64,000 nt of DNA from Geodermatophilus sp. DSM 44513. Lineage in GTDB: Bacteria; Actinomycetota; Actinomycetes; Mycobacteriales; Geodermatophilaceae. The position numbers and the translations under genes are program-made. The notes under the pieces are model-generated. The model was not told the origin of the DNA. It saw only the letters and a list, made by a program, of their open reading frames with translations, and did not search any database. Below are positions 1-9,256 of this stretch, one piece after another; the stretch's first letter is position 1; every line of letters starts with the position of its first letter. Where the stretch lies: NCBI RefSeq assembly GCF_032460525.1, contig NZ_CP135963.1, forward strand, positions 3,410,001 to 3,474,000, in the 5' to 3' direction.

Positions 1-570
1 GGCGACCGGTGGCAGCAGCTGGCCAACCTGCGGGCCTACCTGGCCTACATGTGGGCCCACCCCGGCAAGCAGCTGCTGTTCATGGGCTCGGAGTTCGCCC
101 AGGACGCCGAGTGGGCCGAGAGCCGCTCGCTGGACTGGTGGCACCTGGAGGACCCCGCCCACCGCGGCGTCCTGCAGCTGGTCACCGACCTCAACGCCCG
201 GTACCGGGAGACCGCCGCCCTGTGGTCCCAGGACGTCGACCCCGCGGGGTTCCAGTGGATCGACGCGAACGACGCGTCGGGCAACGTGCTCTCCTTCCTG
301 CGCTTCGGCCGCTCCGGTGAGGAGGCCACGCCGACACTGGCCTGCGTGGCCAACTTCGCCGGCGCCCCCCACGAGCGGTACCGGATCGGCCTGCCCCGGC
401 CGGGACGGTGGCGCGAGGTGCTCAACACCGACGCCGAGGGCTACGGCGGTGCCGGTGTCGGCAACCTGGGCGGCATCGAGGCCGTCGAGGAACCGTGGCA
501 CGGCCAGCCGTGCTCGGCGACGCTGACCGCCCCGGCGTTGGGCACCGTCTGGTTCGTGCACTCGGACTGA
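1..570 (+). CDS. glgB: 1,4-alpha-glucan branching enzyme, C-terminal part (partial)
   Basis: This is the last 189 residues of a glycogen branching enzyme, cut by the window start, so no start codon is visible. The enzyme transfers alpha-1,4 glucan segments to alpha-1,6 branch points in cytoplasmic glycogen synthesis. The visible part holds the end of the GH13 barrel, with the family signature GSEFAQ followed by EW and LDWW (residues about 30-48), then the C-terminal beta domain with an NFAG segment. The first in-window codon is in frame and the gene ends with TGA. Assignment rests on the signature and domain order; the upstream catalytic residues are not in view. Confidence 0.93.
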   Translation, partial: GDRWQQLANLRAYLAYMWAHPGKQLLFMGSEFAQDAEWAESRSLDWWHLEDPAHRGVLQLVTDLNARYRETAALWSQDVDPAGFQWIDANDASGNVLSFLRFGRSGEEATPTLACVANFAGAPHERYRIGLPRPGRWREVLNTDAEGYGGAGVGNLGGIEAVEEPWHGQPCSATLTAPALGTVWFVHSD

Positions 571-639
571 GAGACCCGCACGGCCCGCCCGTTCCCTCCG
601 GGCGCGGCCGGTGCGCCCCGATGGGACGATCCGGGGGAC

Positions 640-2038
640 ATGCCTGCCTCATCCCCGCGACGCGCGGCCGTGGCGCTGCTGGCCACGGCCGCGCTGCTCG
701 TCCTGTCCGGCTGCTCCTACGTCGTCGTCGGCCTGCCGAGTGCGGCCCAGGCGCCGGCCTCGGACCTCCCGGCCGCCGAGCTGACCGTCGTCGGCGCCAC
801 CGACGGGCCCGTGGACACACTGGCGCGCAACGCGCTGGCCGACCTGGAGACCTACTGGGCCCAGCAGTTCCCGGAGGTCTTCGGTCAGGACTTCGTGCCG
901 CTGGCGGGCGGCTACTTCAGCGTCGACCCCGACGACGTCGACCCCGGCGCGTACCCGCAGGGCATCGGCTGCGGCTCGGACCCGCGGGAGGTCGGGGGCA
1001 ACGCGTTCTACTGCCAGGCCACCGACGCCCCGAACTCCGACTCGATCAGCTACGACCGGGCCTTCCTCGGTGAGCTCGCCGAGCAGTACGGCCGGTTCAT
1101 CCCCGCGCTGGTGATGGCCCACGAGTTCGGGCACGCGGTGCAGGGCCGGGTGGGCTACCCCGACTTCTCCATCTCCGTGGAGACCCAGGCCGACTGCTTC
1201 GCCGGCGCCTGGACGGCGTGGGTCGCGAACGGGCAGGGCGAGCACTCCCAGATCCGCGCGCCCGAGCTGGACGAGGTGCTGGCCGGCTACCTGCTGCTGC
1301 GCGACCCGGTGGGCACCAGCATCACCACCGAGGCGGCGCACGGCTCCTACTTCGACCGCATCTCGGCGTTCCAGGAGGGCTTCGACGCCGGCGCGACCGT
1401 CTGCCGTGACGAGTTCGACGCCGAGCGGGCCCTACACCCAGAGCGCCTTCACCGACCCGGACGACGCCGCCAGCGGCGGAAACGCGCCCCTCCAGCTGGC
1501 CCAGCGGTTCGCCGCCGACGGCCTGTCGGAGTTCTGGACCCTCGCCTTCGACCAGGTCTTCGCGGAGACCTTCACCCCGCCGTCGGTCCAGCCGTTCGCC
1601 GGTACCGCCCCGGACTGCGCCGCCGAGGACCTCGACCTGGTGTTCTGCCCCGAGGAGGACCTGGTCGGCTACGACGTCGAGGACCTGGTCGGCCCGGCCT
1701 ACGAGCAGCTGGACAACGCCGACTACGCCGTCATCACCGCCACCTCGCTGCCCTACGCGCTGGCCGCCCGCGAGCAGCTGGGGCTGTCCACGGACGACGA
1801 GCCGGCCATCCGCTCAGCGGTGTGCCTCACCGGGTGGTTCTCCGCCGCCTTCTTCGACAACCAGCTGGAGGCCGCCGAGATCTCCCCCGGCGACATCGAC
1901 GAGGCCGCCCAGTTCCTGCTCGCCTACGGCACCGACCCCTCGGTGGTGCCGGACGTGCAGCTCAGCGGCTTCCAGCTGGTCGACCTGTTCCGCAACGGCT
2001 TCTTCCAGGGCGCCGCCGCCTGCGACGTGGGGGTCTAG
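640..2038 (+). pseudogene. Neutral zinc metallopeptidase lipoprotein, frameshifted
   Basis: The protein begins with a signal peptide ending in a lipobox-like LSGC and carries the zinc-protease motif HEFGH (about residue 165) followed by a distal QADCFAG segment, as in the putative neutral zinc metallopeptidase family. Reading frame 1 is convincing from 640 to about 1430; the family-like sequence then continues in the +1 frame (YTQSAFTDPDD and onward) to the TAG at 2036-2038. Removing one G from the GGGCCC run at 1427-1432 would restore a single protein of about 465 residues. It is therefore either a recent pseudogene or a sequencing error; programmed frameshifting is less likely because no heptameric slip site is obvious. 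The stop overlaps that of the convergent next gene at CTAG. Confidence 0.8.
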
Positions 2039-3003
2039 TAGAGCGCGAGCGTGAGCTGGCGGCGCGCCGCGGCGACCCGCGGGTCCTGGTCGCCGACGAC
2101 GCCGAAGAGCTCCACCAGGTGTCGGCGGGCGGCGTCGCGGTCCTCCCCGGCGGTCCGGCGGACCACGTCCAGCAGCCGGCCGAAGGCCCCGTCGACGTCG
2201 CCGGTGCCGAGCAGGAAGTCCGCGGCGCGGGCCTGGGCGGCGACGTCGTCCGGAGCGGCGTCGGCGGCCGCGAGCGCGTCCGGACCGGCCTCGTCCGCGC
2301 GGCGGAACAGCTGCACCTGGCGCAGCGCCAGCCCGGCCACCGGGTGGTCGGGCTCGGCGTCGACGATGGCCTGGTAGGCGGCCTCCGCGGCACCCAGGTC
2401 CCCGCGCTCCAGCGCGGCCTCGGCGGCGTCCAGGCGCGGGTCCTCGGCCTCGGCCCCGTCGGCCGGACCGGCGTCCGGGACGGCCCCCCCGGTGGTGGCT
2501 CGCACCAGCTCGGTGACGAACTGGCGCGCCTGCTCCTCGGGGATGGCACCGGTGAACTCCGCGACCAGCTGGCCCTGCCAGACGGCCTTGACCGCGGGGA
2601 TGCCCTGCACCCGCAGACCCTGGGCCAACGCGGGGTTGGCGTCGACGTCGACCTTGGCCAGCACCCACGAGCCGCCGCCCTCCGCGGCCAGCCGCTCGAG
2701 CACCGGGGACAGCTGCTTGCACGGCCCGCACCACTCGGCCCACAGGTCGAGCACGACCGGCACCTGGAAGGACCGGTCGAGCACCTCGGCCTGGAAGGTG
2801 GCCTCGGAGACGTCGACGACGGCCGAGCCGGGCGCACCGGCGGGGGCGGCCGGGCTGGGCGGGGGTGCGGCCTGGGCCCGTGCCGCGGCCTCCGAGCGGG
2901 CCTTGACGGCGGCGAGGTCGACCGCGCCGGCGAGGGAGGCGGCCAGCTGTGCCTGCTGGGCCTGCGCGCGCGGGTCGGGGCGTCCGGGTCGGGTGGGCTG
3001 CAT
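2035..3003 (-). CDS. Thioredoxin-domain TPR protein (YbbN/CnoX-like)
   Basis: A 322-residue cytoplasmic protein. Residues about 60-170 are a thioredoxin fold with the redox motif WCGPC at 91-95 and a cis-proline segment GIPAVKA. The rest is alanine-rich helical repeat sequence typical of the tetratricopeptide tail of YbbN-type co-chaperones. These proteins protect or hold oxidised clients for chaperone systems; whether this one has oxidoreductase activity cannot be told. The start at 3003 (MQPTRPG) was preferred over an upstream in-frame codon at 3087 because the extra 28 residues are arginine-rich and unlike the family. It converges with the metallopeptidase, the two stop codons sharing the four bases CTAG. 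Confidence 0.85.
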   Translation of the reverse strand: MQPTRPGRPDPRAQAQQAQLAASLAGAVDLAAVKARSEAAARAQAAPPPSPAAPAGAPGSAVVDVSEATFQAEVLDRSFQVPVVLDLWAEWCGPCKQLSPVLERLAAEGGGSWVLAKVDVDANPALAQGLRVQGIPAVKAVWQGQLVAEFTGAIPEEQARQFVTELVRATTGGAVPDAGPADGAEAEDPRLDAAEAALERGDLGAAEAAYQAIVDAEPDHPVAGLALRQVQLFRRADEAGPDALAAADAAPDDVAAQARAADFLLGTGDVDGAFGRLLDVVRRTAGEDRDAARRHLVELFGVVGDQDPRVAAARRQLTLALY

Positions 3004-3046
3004 GGCCTCGATCCTCCCATCGCCGCGGAACCGGTGTCGGGGGCGG

Positions 3047-3571
3047 TCAGCCGGCCGGCGTCCCGTCGTCGGCCACGTCACCGGCACCGCGGCGGACCCG
3101 CTCGAGGACGGCGAACAGCGTGTCCAGCTCGTCGTCGGGGACGTCGCCGAGACCGAAGTCCAGGGCGGTCAGGGCCGCGGTGGCCGCGTCGACGACGGCC
3201 CGCCCCCGGCCGGTGATCGCCGCGAGCACGCCGCGGCCGTCGGCGGGGTTGGGACGCCGGTCGACGTAGCCGGCGGCGACCAGCCGGTCGATCGCGTTGG
3301 TCACGCTGGTCGGGTGCACCATCAGCCGGCTGCCGATGACCTTCAGCGGCAGCTCGCCGGTGCGGCTGAAGGTGAGCAGCACCAGCACCTCGTAGCGGGC
3401 GAAGGTCAGCGCGTGCGGGCGCAGCGCCTCGTCGAAGCGGGCGAGCAGGATCTGCTGCACCCGGAAGACCGACGTCGCCGCGCGCATCGCCGCGGCCGGG
3501 CCGAACCGCTGCTCCCAGGTCTCCCCGGCGCGCGCGATGGGATCGAACGGCAACCCCAGCGGACGGACCAC
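3047..3571 (-). CDS. MarR-family transcriptional regulator
   Basis: A 174-residue winged-helix regulator. The DNA-binding region is visible at about 75-125: a recognition helix (HPTSVTNAIDRLVAAGYV) followed by the wing with the family-typical R-PNPADGRG turn. Flanking helices at both ends would form the dimer interface. MarR proteins are usually autorepressors released by small phenolic or CoA ligands; the ligand here is unknown. GTG start. It stands upstream of the thioredoxin-TPR gene in the same direction (44 bp), so the two could be co-transcribed. No catabolic or efflux gene lies next to it to hint at a target. Confidence 0.87.
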   Translation of the reverse strand: MVRPLGLPFDPIARAGETWEQRFGPAAAMRAATSVFRVQQILLARFDEALRPHALTFARYEVLVLLTFSRTGELPLKVIGSRLMVHPTSVTNAIDRLVAAGYVDRRPNPADGRGVLAAITGRGRAVVDAATAALTALDFGLGDVPDDELDTLFAVLERVRRGAGDVADDGTPAG

Positions 3572-3606
3572 GGCTGCCGAGGGTACGGGGACCGCCGCCG
3601 GGCCCT

Positions 3607-3664
3607 CGAGATCCGTCCCGTCGTCCCCTCCCCCGGCCGGGAGGCGACGGTCACGCGGGTCTCG
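3607..3664. repeat. Imperfect hairpin flanking the DUF559 gene (left copy)
   Basis: Outer arms CGAGA and TCTCG enclose a GC-rich interior with further pairing. It overlaps the 3' end of the DUF559 gene and resembles in layout the hairpin at 4594-4651 on the other side of that gene. It may be a transcript-end structure. Confidence 0.35.
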
Positions 3665-4538
3665 GCGGCCCGAGCGCGGCGCGGATGCGCTGGACCAGCA
3701 GCTCCGGCCGATGGAGGTCCGCCGCGGTGACGAACACGACCCGCCACCCGGCCGCGGTCAGCCGGTTGAGCCGGGCGCGGTCCTCGGGCACCTGCTGGGG
3801 CCGCCCGTGCCAGTGACCCTCGTACTCGACGGCGAGCCGCTGCCCGGGCCACGCGAAGTCGACCCGCGCCACGAAGCCACGGCCGTCCCGCACGGTGTAC
3901 TGGGCGACCGGCCGCGGCAACCCGGAGTCGTGCAGCAGCAGGCGCAGCCGCGTCTCCGGCGGGGACCCGGCCAGCCCGTCGGCCCGGCCGACCGCCCACC
4001 GGACGGCCCGGCAGCCGCGCCCGGTCAACCCGGCGGCGGCTGCCCGCAGGACGTCCAGGTCGACCACCCGGGCGCCGGTGAACCGGTCGAGCGCGACGAC
4101 CGCCTCCTCCGGCGGCCTGATCCGGCCCAGGTCCAGCGCCGTCCGGACGGCGTCGGTCGCCGGGACGCCCCGGATCACCGTCACGTCACCGGCGCCGAGG
4201 GCCCGGCGGCTGAGTCGGACGCCCGGTAGGGCACCGGCCCGGCACCCGGCAGGCACGGTGCACTCGACGTCGTCGTCCGGACCGGCGAGGTCGACCCCGT
4301 GCAGGACGGCGGCGCTGCGACCGCTGGCCACCGCGCCGGCGACGAGCAGCCGGGTCACCGCCAGCGCCCGCAGGGGGTGCGTGAGCCGGACCGAGGCGCA
4401 GGCGTAGACGTCGGGGTACACCCGCCGCCACGCGGAGCTGCGCAGCTGGGCCGGGGTGAGCAGGCTGTCGCGGACCGCGTGCGAGCCGCGGAACAGCCGC
4501 CCGCGCAGCTGCGGCGGACGGTGCGGGGCCACGGGCAC
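3651..4538 (-). CDS. DUF559 / PD-(D/E)XK-like protein with AbiEi-like N-terminal region
   Basis: A 295-residue protein. The C-terminal third (about 190-290) is a DUF559 domain, related to very-short-patch-repair-like nucleases, with a core of VDFAWPGQRLAVEYEG giving an Asp...Glu-x-Glu pattern and a following HWHG. The N-terminal part has the SLLTPAQLRSSAWRRV / VYPDVY arrangement found in actinobacterial proteins often labelled type IV AbiEi-like antitoxins. No partner toxin gene (AbiEii) is adjacent, so an antitoxin role is not supported. GTG start. The gene is flanked on both sides by similar imperfect hairpins. Function unknown. Confidence 0.75.
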   Translation of the reverse strand: MPVAPHRPPQLRGRLFRGSHAVRDSLLTPAQLRSSAWRRVYPDVYACASVRLTHPLRALAVTRLLVAGAVASGRSAAVLHGVDLAGPDDDVECTVPAGCRAGALPGVRLSRRALGAGDVTVIRGVPATDAVRTALDLGRIRPPEEAVVALDRFTGARVVDLDVLRAAAAGLTGRGCRAVRWAVGRADGLAGSPPETRLRLLLHDSGLPRPVAQYTVRDGRGFVARVDFAWPGQRLAVEYEGHWHGRPQQVPEDRARLNRLTAAGWRVVFVTAADLHRPELLVQRIRAALGPPRPA

Positions 4539-4593
4539 CGCCGCACTCTGCCCGCTCGCCGGTGGCCCGACCGGCGCCGTCCACAGGCCCCGG

Positions 4594-4651
4594 CGAGATG
4601 CGGCCGACGGTGCCCTCGCGGCCCGCCGAGGCCGCAGCCGGGCGCATCTCG
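4594..4651. repeat. Imperfect hairpin flanking the DUF559 gene (right copy)
   Basis: Arms CGAGATGCG (4594-4602) and CGCATCTCG (4643-4651) are perfectly complementary over 9 bp. The structure lies between the FAD oxidoreductase stop (4671) and the DUF559 start (4538), so it may end transcripts of the former. Confidence 0.5.
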
Positions 4652-4670
4652 GCGTAGGCAGGCCGGGCCC

Positions 4671-6146
4671 TCAGGCGGCGGGCGGGGCGGGGCGCAGCCG
4701 CGGCGCCTCCCGCAGGCCGAACACCTCGCGCAGCGCCGTCCGCGCGGCCAGGTCGCCGCACATCCCGTGCACCGCCGGCCCAGGCGGGGTGGCCGCGGAG
4801 GCCAGGTAGGTGCCCGGCACCGGCGTCTTGTAGGTGTTCCACCGCGGCACCGGGCGGGCCAGCATCTGCAGCAGCGAGGCCTCGCCGTTGGAGATGTCCC
4901 CGCCGACGTGGTTGGGGTTCCAGGCCTGCATCTGCGGGGCGTTCTTGGTGGCCCGCTCGACGATGGTGTCGCGGAACCCGGGGGCGAACCGCTCGACCTG
5001 CGCCTCGATCGCTGCGGTCACGTCGACGTCGGAGCCGTGCGGCACGTGCACGTAGGCCCAGAACACGTGCCCGCCGGCCGGGGCGCGGGTCGGGTCGACC
5101 ACCGTGGGCTGGACGGCGAGCACGTAGGGCTTGTCGGTGTTGCGGCCGGCCGCGGGCGCGGACTCCCCCGCCATCGTCTCCTCCAGCGTGCCGGCCACGT
5201 GGATGGTGCCGGCCCGGCGGACCTCCGGGTTGGTCCAGGGCACCGGCTCGGAGAGGATCCAGTCGATCTTGAAGACGCCGGGGCCGTGCTTGTACCGGGA
5301 CGCCCAGCGGCGGTAGCCCTCGTGCACCCGGTCGCCGGCCATGTCTACGAAGGCCCGCGGCGTGGTGTCCAGCAGCACCACCGGCACGCCGTCGAACTCC
5401 CGCAGGTCGGTCACGGTGTGCCCGGTGACCACCTCGCCGCCCTGCTGCTCGATCGCGGTGACCATCGCGTCGGCGAGGTTCTGCGAGCCGCCCTCCACCA
5501 CGGGCCAGCCGCCGTGGTGCGCGGTCATCCCGAGCACCAGGCCCAGCCCCGCGGTCAGCGGGCGGGACAGGTCGAGCATGCCGTGGGCTGCGGCGCCGGC
5601 GATCAGCGCCCGCGCCCCGTCGGTCTCGAAGTAGCGGTGGGCCAGCCAGCGGATGTTCGGCAGCGCGTTGAGCGCGAACCGGGTCACCGCCCCGACGCTG
5701 CGGGTGGGCAGCCGGCGCAGCCGGCTGGTGAGGAAGTAGTCGACGACGTCCTGCCCGTGCTCGACCAGCGGGCCGAACAGCTGCCGGTAGGCCGGCCCGT
5801 CGACGCCCAGGCCGGCGGCGGTGTCCTCGAGCGAGCGCCGGGAGACCGACGCGCGTCCGCCGTCGAGGGGGTGGGCGTAGCAGACCTCGGGCTGCAGCAG
5901 CCGCACGCCGCGGCTGGCCAGGTCGAACTCGCGGAAGAAGGGGGACGCCGCGGCCATCGGGTGCACGATCGAGCAGACGTCGTGCTTGTAGCCGGGGCGC
6001 ATGAGCTCCTCGGTGCGCAGCCCGCCGCCGGGCCGGTCGGCGTGCTCGACGACCCGCACCCGCAGTCCGGCGGCCGCCAGGCGCAGCGCCCCGGCCAGTC
6101 CGTTGGGGCCCGCTCCGACGACGACGGCGTCCGGCGCCCCGTTCAC
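4671..6146 (-). CDS. FAD-dependent phytoene-desaturase-like oxidoreductase
   Basis: A 491-residue flavoprotein. The N-terminus has the dinucleotide-binding signature VVGAGPNGLAGALRLA with the acidic end at VVEHADRPGG, then the second conserved arginine-containing stretch, as in the phytoene dehydrogenase-related group. The C-terminal FAD segment (residues about 445-475) ends PGPAVHGMCGDLAA. Related proteins desaturate or isomerise lipophilic polyenes or act on unknown hydrophobic substrates; no carotenoid genes are adjacent, so a carotenoid role is not claimed. It lies 63 bp downstream of meaB in the same direction and may be the last gene of a thiolase-meaB transcript. Confidence 0.85.
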   Translation of the reverse strand: MNGAPDAVVVGAGPNGLAGALRLAAAGLRVRVVEHADRPGGGLRTEELMRPGYKHDVCSIVHPMAAASPFFREFDLASRGVRLLQPEVCYAHPLDGGRASVSRRSLEDTAAGLGVDGPAYRQLFGPLVEHGQDVVDYFLTSRLRRLPTRSVGAVTRFALNALPNIRWLAHRYFETDGARALIAGAAAHGMLDLSRPLTAGLGLVLGMTAHHGGWPVVEGGSQNLADAMVTAIEQQGGEVVTGHTVTDLREFDGVPVVLLDTTPRAFVDMAGDRVHEGYRRWASRYKHGPGVFKIDWILSEPVPWTNPEVRRAGTIHVAGTLEETMAGESAPAAGRNTDKPYVLAVQPTVVDPTRAPAGGHVFWAYVHVPHGSDVDVTAAIEAQVERFAPGFRDTIVERATKNAPQMQAWNPNHVGGDISNGEASLLQMLARPVPRWNTYKTPVPGTYLASAATPPGPAVHGMCGDLAARTALREVFGLREAPRLRPAPPAA

Positions 6147-6209
6147 TGCTCCAGCCCGTCCACCCCGGTCATCCTGCCCGCAGCGCCACGCCCCCGCCCG
6201 GGCGGCGGG

Positions 6210-7208
6210 CTACAGCTGGTCCAGCAGCAGGGCGGCGGCCCGGAAGGGGTCGGTCCGCCCGGCGACCACCTGCGCGGCGAGCGCGCCCAGCGCCGCGGAG
6301 CCGCGGACCTGGCCCATCCGCTCGCGCAGCCCGGTCAGCGCGACGGCCTCGATCTCCCGCGCCGCGCGGGCGGCCCGCCGGCGGTCCCCCTCCCCCGAGG
6401 ACGCCAGCCACGCGCGGTGCTCCGCCAGCGCCCGCGCCAGGTCCTCGACGCCGGTGCCGGCGGTGGCCACGGTGCGCACCACGGGCGGGCACCAGGCGCC
6501 CGGGGCCTCGTGCCGACCGCCGAGGGCGAGGGCCGACCGCAGGTCGCGCACCGTCCGGTCGGCGCCCTCGCGGTCGGCCTTGTTGACCACCAGGACGTCG
6601 GCGACCTCGAGGATCCCGGCCTTGGCCGCCTGGATGCCGTCGCCCATGCCCGGGGCGAGCAGCACCAGCGTGGTGTCGGCGAGCGAGGCGACCTCCAGCT
6701 CGGACTGGCCCACCCCGACGGTCTCCACCAGCACCACGTCGCACCCGGCGACGTCGAGCACCCGCAGCGCCTGCGGGGTGGCCCAGGCCAGCCCGCCGAG
6801 GTGGCCGCGGGTGGCCATCGAGCGGATGTAGACCCCGTCGTCCCCGGCGTGGTCCTGCATGCGCACCCGGTCGCCGAGCAGCGCCCCGCCGGAGAAGGGC
6901 GAGGACGGGTCCACCGCGAGGACGCCGACCCGCAGGCCGCGCCCGCGCAGGACACCCACCAGCGCGGTGGTCGTCGTGGACTTGCCGACGCCGGGCGCGC
7001 CGGTGAGTCCGACGACCTGCGCGCGCCCGCCGTGCGGCGCCAGCGCCGCGGCCACCTCGGGCAGCGCGGGGCCGGCGTCCTCGACCAGGGAGATCAGCCG
7101 GGCGACGGCGCGGGCCTCGCCGTCCCGGGCCCGGGCGACCAGGTCCGCGACGTCGACCGGGTCGCGGCCCCGCCGCCCGGGAGGGGAGGCGGGGCCCTCC
7201 GGGGTCAC
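6210..7208 (-). CDS. meaB: Methylmalonyl-CoA mutase-associated GTPase MeaB
   Basis: A 332-residue G-protein chaperone that gates adenosylcobalamin loading and protects acyl-CoA mutases from inactivation. Visible motifs: Walker [10 protein letters not shown] (about residue 72), base-II region [16 protein letters not shown], Walker B-like ETVGVGQSE and the guanine-specificity NKAD. The GTG at 7206-7208 was chosen as start because it overlaps the thiolase TGA (GTGA); the longer open frame adds only arginine-rich filler. Its probable client in the window is the ethylmalonyl-CoA mutase at 23117-25144; a methylmalonyl-CoA mutase may lie elsewhere in the genome. Confidence 0.95.
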   Translation of the reverse strand: MTPEGPASPPGRRGRDPVDVADLVARARDGEARAVARLISLVEDAGPALPEVAAALAPHGGRAQVVGLTGAPGVGKSTTTTALVGVLRGRGLRVGVLAVDPSSPFSGGALLGDRVRMQDHAGDDGVYIRSMATRGHLGGLAWATPQALRVLDVAGCDVVLVETVGVGQSELEVASLADTTLVLLAPGMGDGIQAAKAGILEVADVLVVNKADREGADRTVRDLRSALALGGRHEAPGAWCPPVVRTVATAGTGVEDLARALAEHRAWLASSGEGDRRRAARAAREIEAVALTGLRERMGQVRGSAALGALAAQVVAGRTDPFRAAALLLDQL

Positions 7209-8395
7209 GTCCGGGCGGGCACGTGCAGGATCAGCGCGTCGCCCTGCCCGCCGCCGCCGCACAGCGCCGCGGCACCCACGCCGCCGCCCCGGCGGCCGAG
7301 CTCCAGCGCCACGTCCAGCACGATCCGGGCGCCGCTCATGCCGATCGGGTGGCCGAGGGCGATCGCACCGCCGTTCGGGTTGACCTTCTCCGGGTCGATG
7401 CCGAGCTCGCGGGTGGAGACGATGGCGACGGCGGCGAAGGCCTCGTTGAACTCGACCAGGTCGAGGTCCGCGGGCGCGATGCCCTCGCGCTCGCAGGCCC
7501 GCTGGACGGCGCGCGAGGGCTGGCTCTGCAGCGTCGCGTCCGGGCCGGCGACGACACCGTGGGCACCGATCTCGGCCAGCGGGGTGAGCCCGAGCTCGGC
7601 GGCCTTGGCCGCGGACATGACCACGACCGCGCAGGCGCCGTCGGAGATCTGCGAGGCGGTGCCGGCGGTGATCGTGCCGTCCGCGGCGAAGGCCGGCTTG
7701 AGCCGCGCCAGGGTCTCCACCGTGGTGTCGGCGCGGACGCCCTCGTCGTCGCGGAACTCGATCGGGTCGCCCTTGCGCTGCGGGATCAGCACGGGGGTGA
7801 TCGCCTCGGCGAAGATGCCGTCCTTGCCGGCGGCGGCCGCCTTCTGGTGGCTCCCCGCGGCGAAGGCGTCCTGCTCCTCACGGGTCAGGTCGTAGCGGCT
7901 GTTGGCCTGCTCGGTCAGCGCCCCCATGGCCACCTGGTCGAAGGTGTCCGACAGCCCGTCGTGCGCCATGGCGTCCACGAGCCGCGCGTCGCCGTACCTC
8001 GTCCCGGTGCGGGAGTTCGGCAGCAGGTGCGGGGCGTTGGTCATCGACTCCTGGCCGCCGGCCACGACGATGTCGAACTCGCCGGCGCGGATCAGCTGGT
8101 CGGCCATCGCGATCGCGCTGAGGCCGGACAGGCAGACCTTGTTCACGGTGATCGACGGAACCGTCATGGGGATCCCGGCGGCCACCGCCGCGGGGCGGGC
8201 CGGGTTCTGGCCGGCGCCGGCCTGCAGCACCTGGCCCATGATCACGTACTCGACCTGGTCGCCGGAGATGCCGGCGCGGTCCAGCGCGGCCTTGATCGCC
8301 ACGCCACCCAGGTCGGCGGCGGAGAGGTCCTTGAGCGAGCCGAGCAGCCGGCCCATCGGGGTGCGGGCGCCGCTGACGATGACCGAACGGGACAT
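7205..8395 (-). CDS. Acetyl-CoA C-acetyltransferase (thiolase)
   Basis: A 396-residue thiolase that condenses two acetyl-CoA to acetoacetyl-CoA, or the reverse in beta-oxidation. The nucleophilic cysteine lies in [10 protein letters not shown] (about residue 90), the His motif is [10 protein letters not shown] and the second cysteine is in [11 protein letters not shown] near the C-terminus. ATG at 8393-8395 is preceded by a clear AGGAGG at good spacing, so the extra upstream open frame was rejected. The stop overlaps the start of meaB, linking it to B12-dependent CoA chemistry. In the ethylmalonyl-CoA and PHA routes it would supply acetoacetyl-CoA. Confidence 0.95.
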   Translation of the reverse strand: MSRSVIVSGARTPMGRLLGSLKDLSAADLGGVAIKAALDRAGISGDQVEYVIMGQVLQAGAGQNPARPAAVAAGIPMTVPSITVNKVCLSGLSAIAMADQLIRAGEFDIVVAGGQESMTNAPHLLPNSRTGTRYGDARLVDAMAHDGLSDTFDQVAMGALTEQANSRYDLTREEQDAFAAGSHQKAAAAGKDGIFAEAITPVLIPQRKGDPIEFRDDEGVRADTTVETLARLKPAFAADGTITAGTASQISDGACAVVVMSAAKAAELGLTPLAEIGAHGVVAGPDATLQSQPSRAVQRACEREGIAPADLDLVEFNEAFAAVAIVSTRELGIDPEKVNPNGGAIALGHPIGMSGARIVLDVALELGRRGGGVGAAALCGGGGQGDALILHVPART

Positions 8396-8477
8396 GGACT
8401 GCCTCCTGGGTGGGCCGGCGACGCCGGCGACCGCGGGGTCGGGGCCGCCGCACCTCGGGACGCGGCAGCGATCCCCC

Positions 8478-8483
8478 AGGATA
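8478..8483 (-). promoter_or_regulatory. Possible -10 element for the thiolase-meaB transcript
   Basis: On the minus strand the hexamer TATCCT fits TANNNT and stands about 80 bp upstream of the thiolase ATG, in the 189-bp divergent gap with the hydrolase relic. No convincing -35 was seen, so support is weak. Confidence 0.3.
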
Positions 8484-8584
8484 GGACCGGGGCGGCGCGG
8501 CGCCGGGGTGATGCAGGTCTCACCGCCGTCGATCGTGCCCGACCGGGTGGGGCACCCGCCGATCGTCGACCCGCCGGAGGACCC

Positions 8585-9191
8585 GTGCCCCGCCTGACCG
8601 TCGGCACCGACGACGGCCAGCCGGTCGAGCTGCACCACCAGGACGTCGGCGCCGGCCGGCCGGTCGTGCTCGTCCACGGGGGGCCGCTGTCCGGGCGCGC
8701 CCGGACAGCGGCAGGTCGGCCCGCTGGTGGCCGCCGGTCACCGCGTCGTCACCTGCGACCGCCGCGGCTTCGGCGACTCCTCCCAGCCCTGGGGCGGCTA
8801 CGACCACGACACCTTCGCCGCCGACCTGCACGCGCTGCTCGAGCACCTGGACCTGCGCGACGTCGCCCTGGTCGGCTTCTCCACGGGCGGCGGCGAGGTG
8901 GTCCGGTACATCGCCCGGTACGGCGTCGAGCGGGTCAGCCGCGCGGTGCTGGCCGCCGCCGTCCCGCCGTCCCTCCACCAGGCCGACGACAACCCCGACG
9001 GTGACCTGGACGACGCCACCATCGAGCATTCCAGGCCGGCGTCCCCCGGCGACCGCATCGCGTTCCTCGACGGCTTCACCGCCGACTTCGTCAACCCCGG
9101 CGGCAAGGGCCTGCTGGGCGGCCCGCACGGGGTCAACGCCTCGCACCCGGCGGAGTTCAACGGCGCGCTGATCGGCTTCCTGGCCCGCTGA
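8585..9191 (+). pseudogene. Alpha/beta hydrolase (chloroperoxidase-like), frameshifted and internally deleted
   Basis: A GTG at 8585 with GGAGG upstream opens a frame reading [12 protein letters not shown] and [12 protein letters not shown], the normal oxyanion region of this family. The frame then breaks at about 8699-8708 and the family sequence resumes one frame over with [13 protein letters not shown], the nucleophile elbow GFSTGGG and, near the end, GGPHGVNASHP with the catalytic His. Between NPDGD and the final His segment about 100 family residues (cap and catalytic Asp) are missing. Two independent lesions make activity unlikely. The frame break coincides with a 30-bp perfect palindrome at 8683-8712. 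Confidence 0.83.
8683..8712. repeat. 30-bp perfect palindrome at the hydrolase frame break
   Basis: Fifteen bases starting GCCGCTGTCC are followed at once by their exact reverse complement, with no loop. The right half replaces the codons that would normally encode about three residues (family S-W-E/K type) between GR and RQV, adding one base and shifting the frame. Confidence 0.9.
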
Positions 9192-9256
9192 GGGCCTCCG
9201 CGCGCGAGGGGGTGCCTGCCTGTCCTCGTGACCGTCCGGTCCGGGAGGATGCCGCG

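Noticed and set aside
1440..3216. Continuation of the metallopeptidase frame 1 to 3216
   Set aside because: After the frame break it becomes Arg/Gly-rich filler antisense to the thioredoxin gene, while the true family sequence continues in the next frame.
4299..7895. 1198-codon plus-strand open frame
   Set aside because: It is antisense to the FAD oxidoreductase, MeaB and thiolase genes, is His/Gly/Arg/Gln-rich with no motifs, and is typical of the long shadows in very GC-rich DNA.
8727..9191. The 154-codon frame from 8727 as a functional short hydrolase
   Set aside because: It lacks the oxyanion region encoded upstream in another frame and the cap/Asp region, so it is part of a pseudogene.
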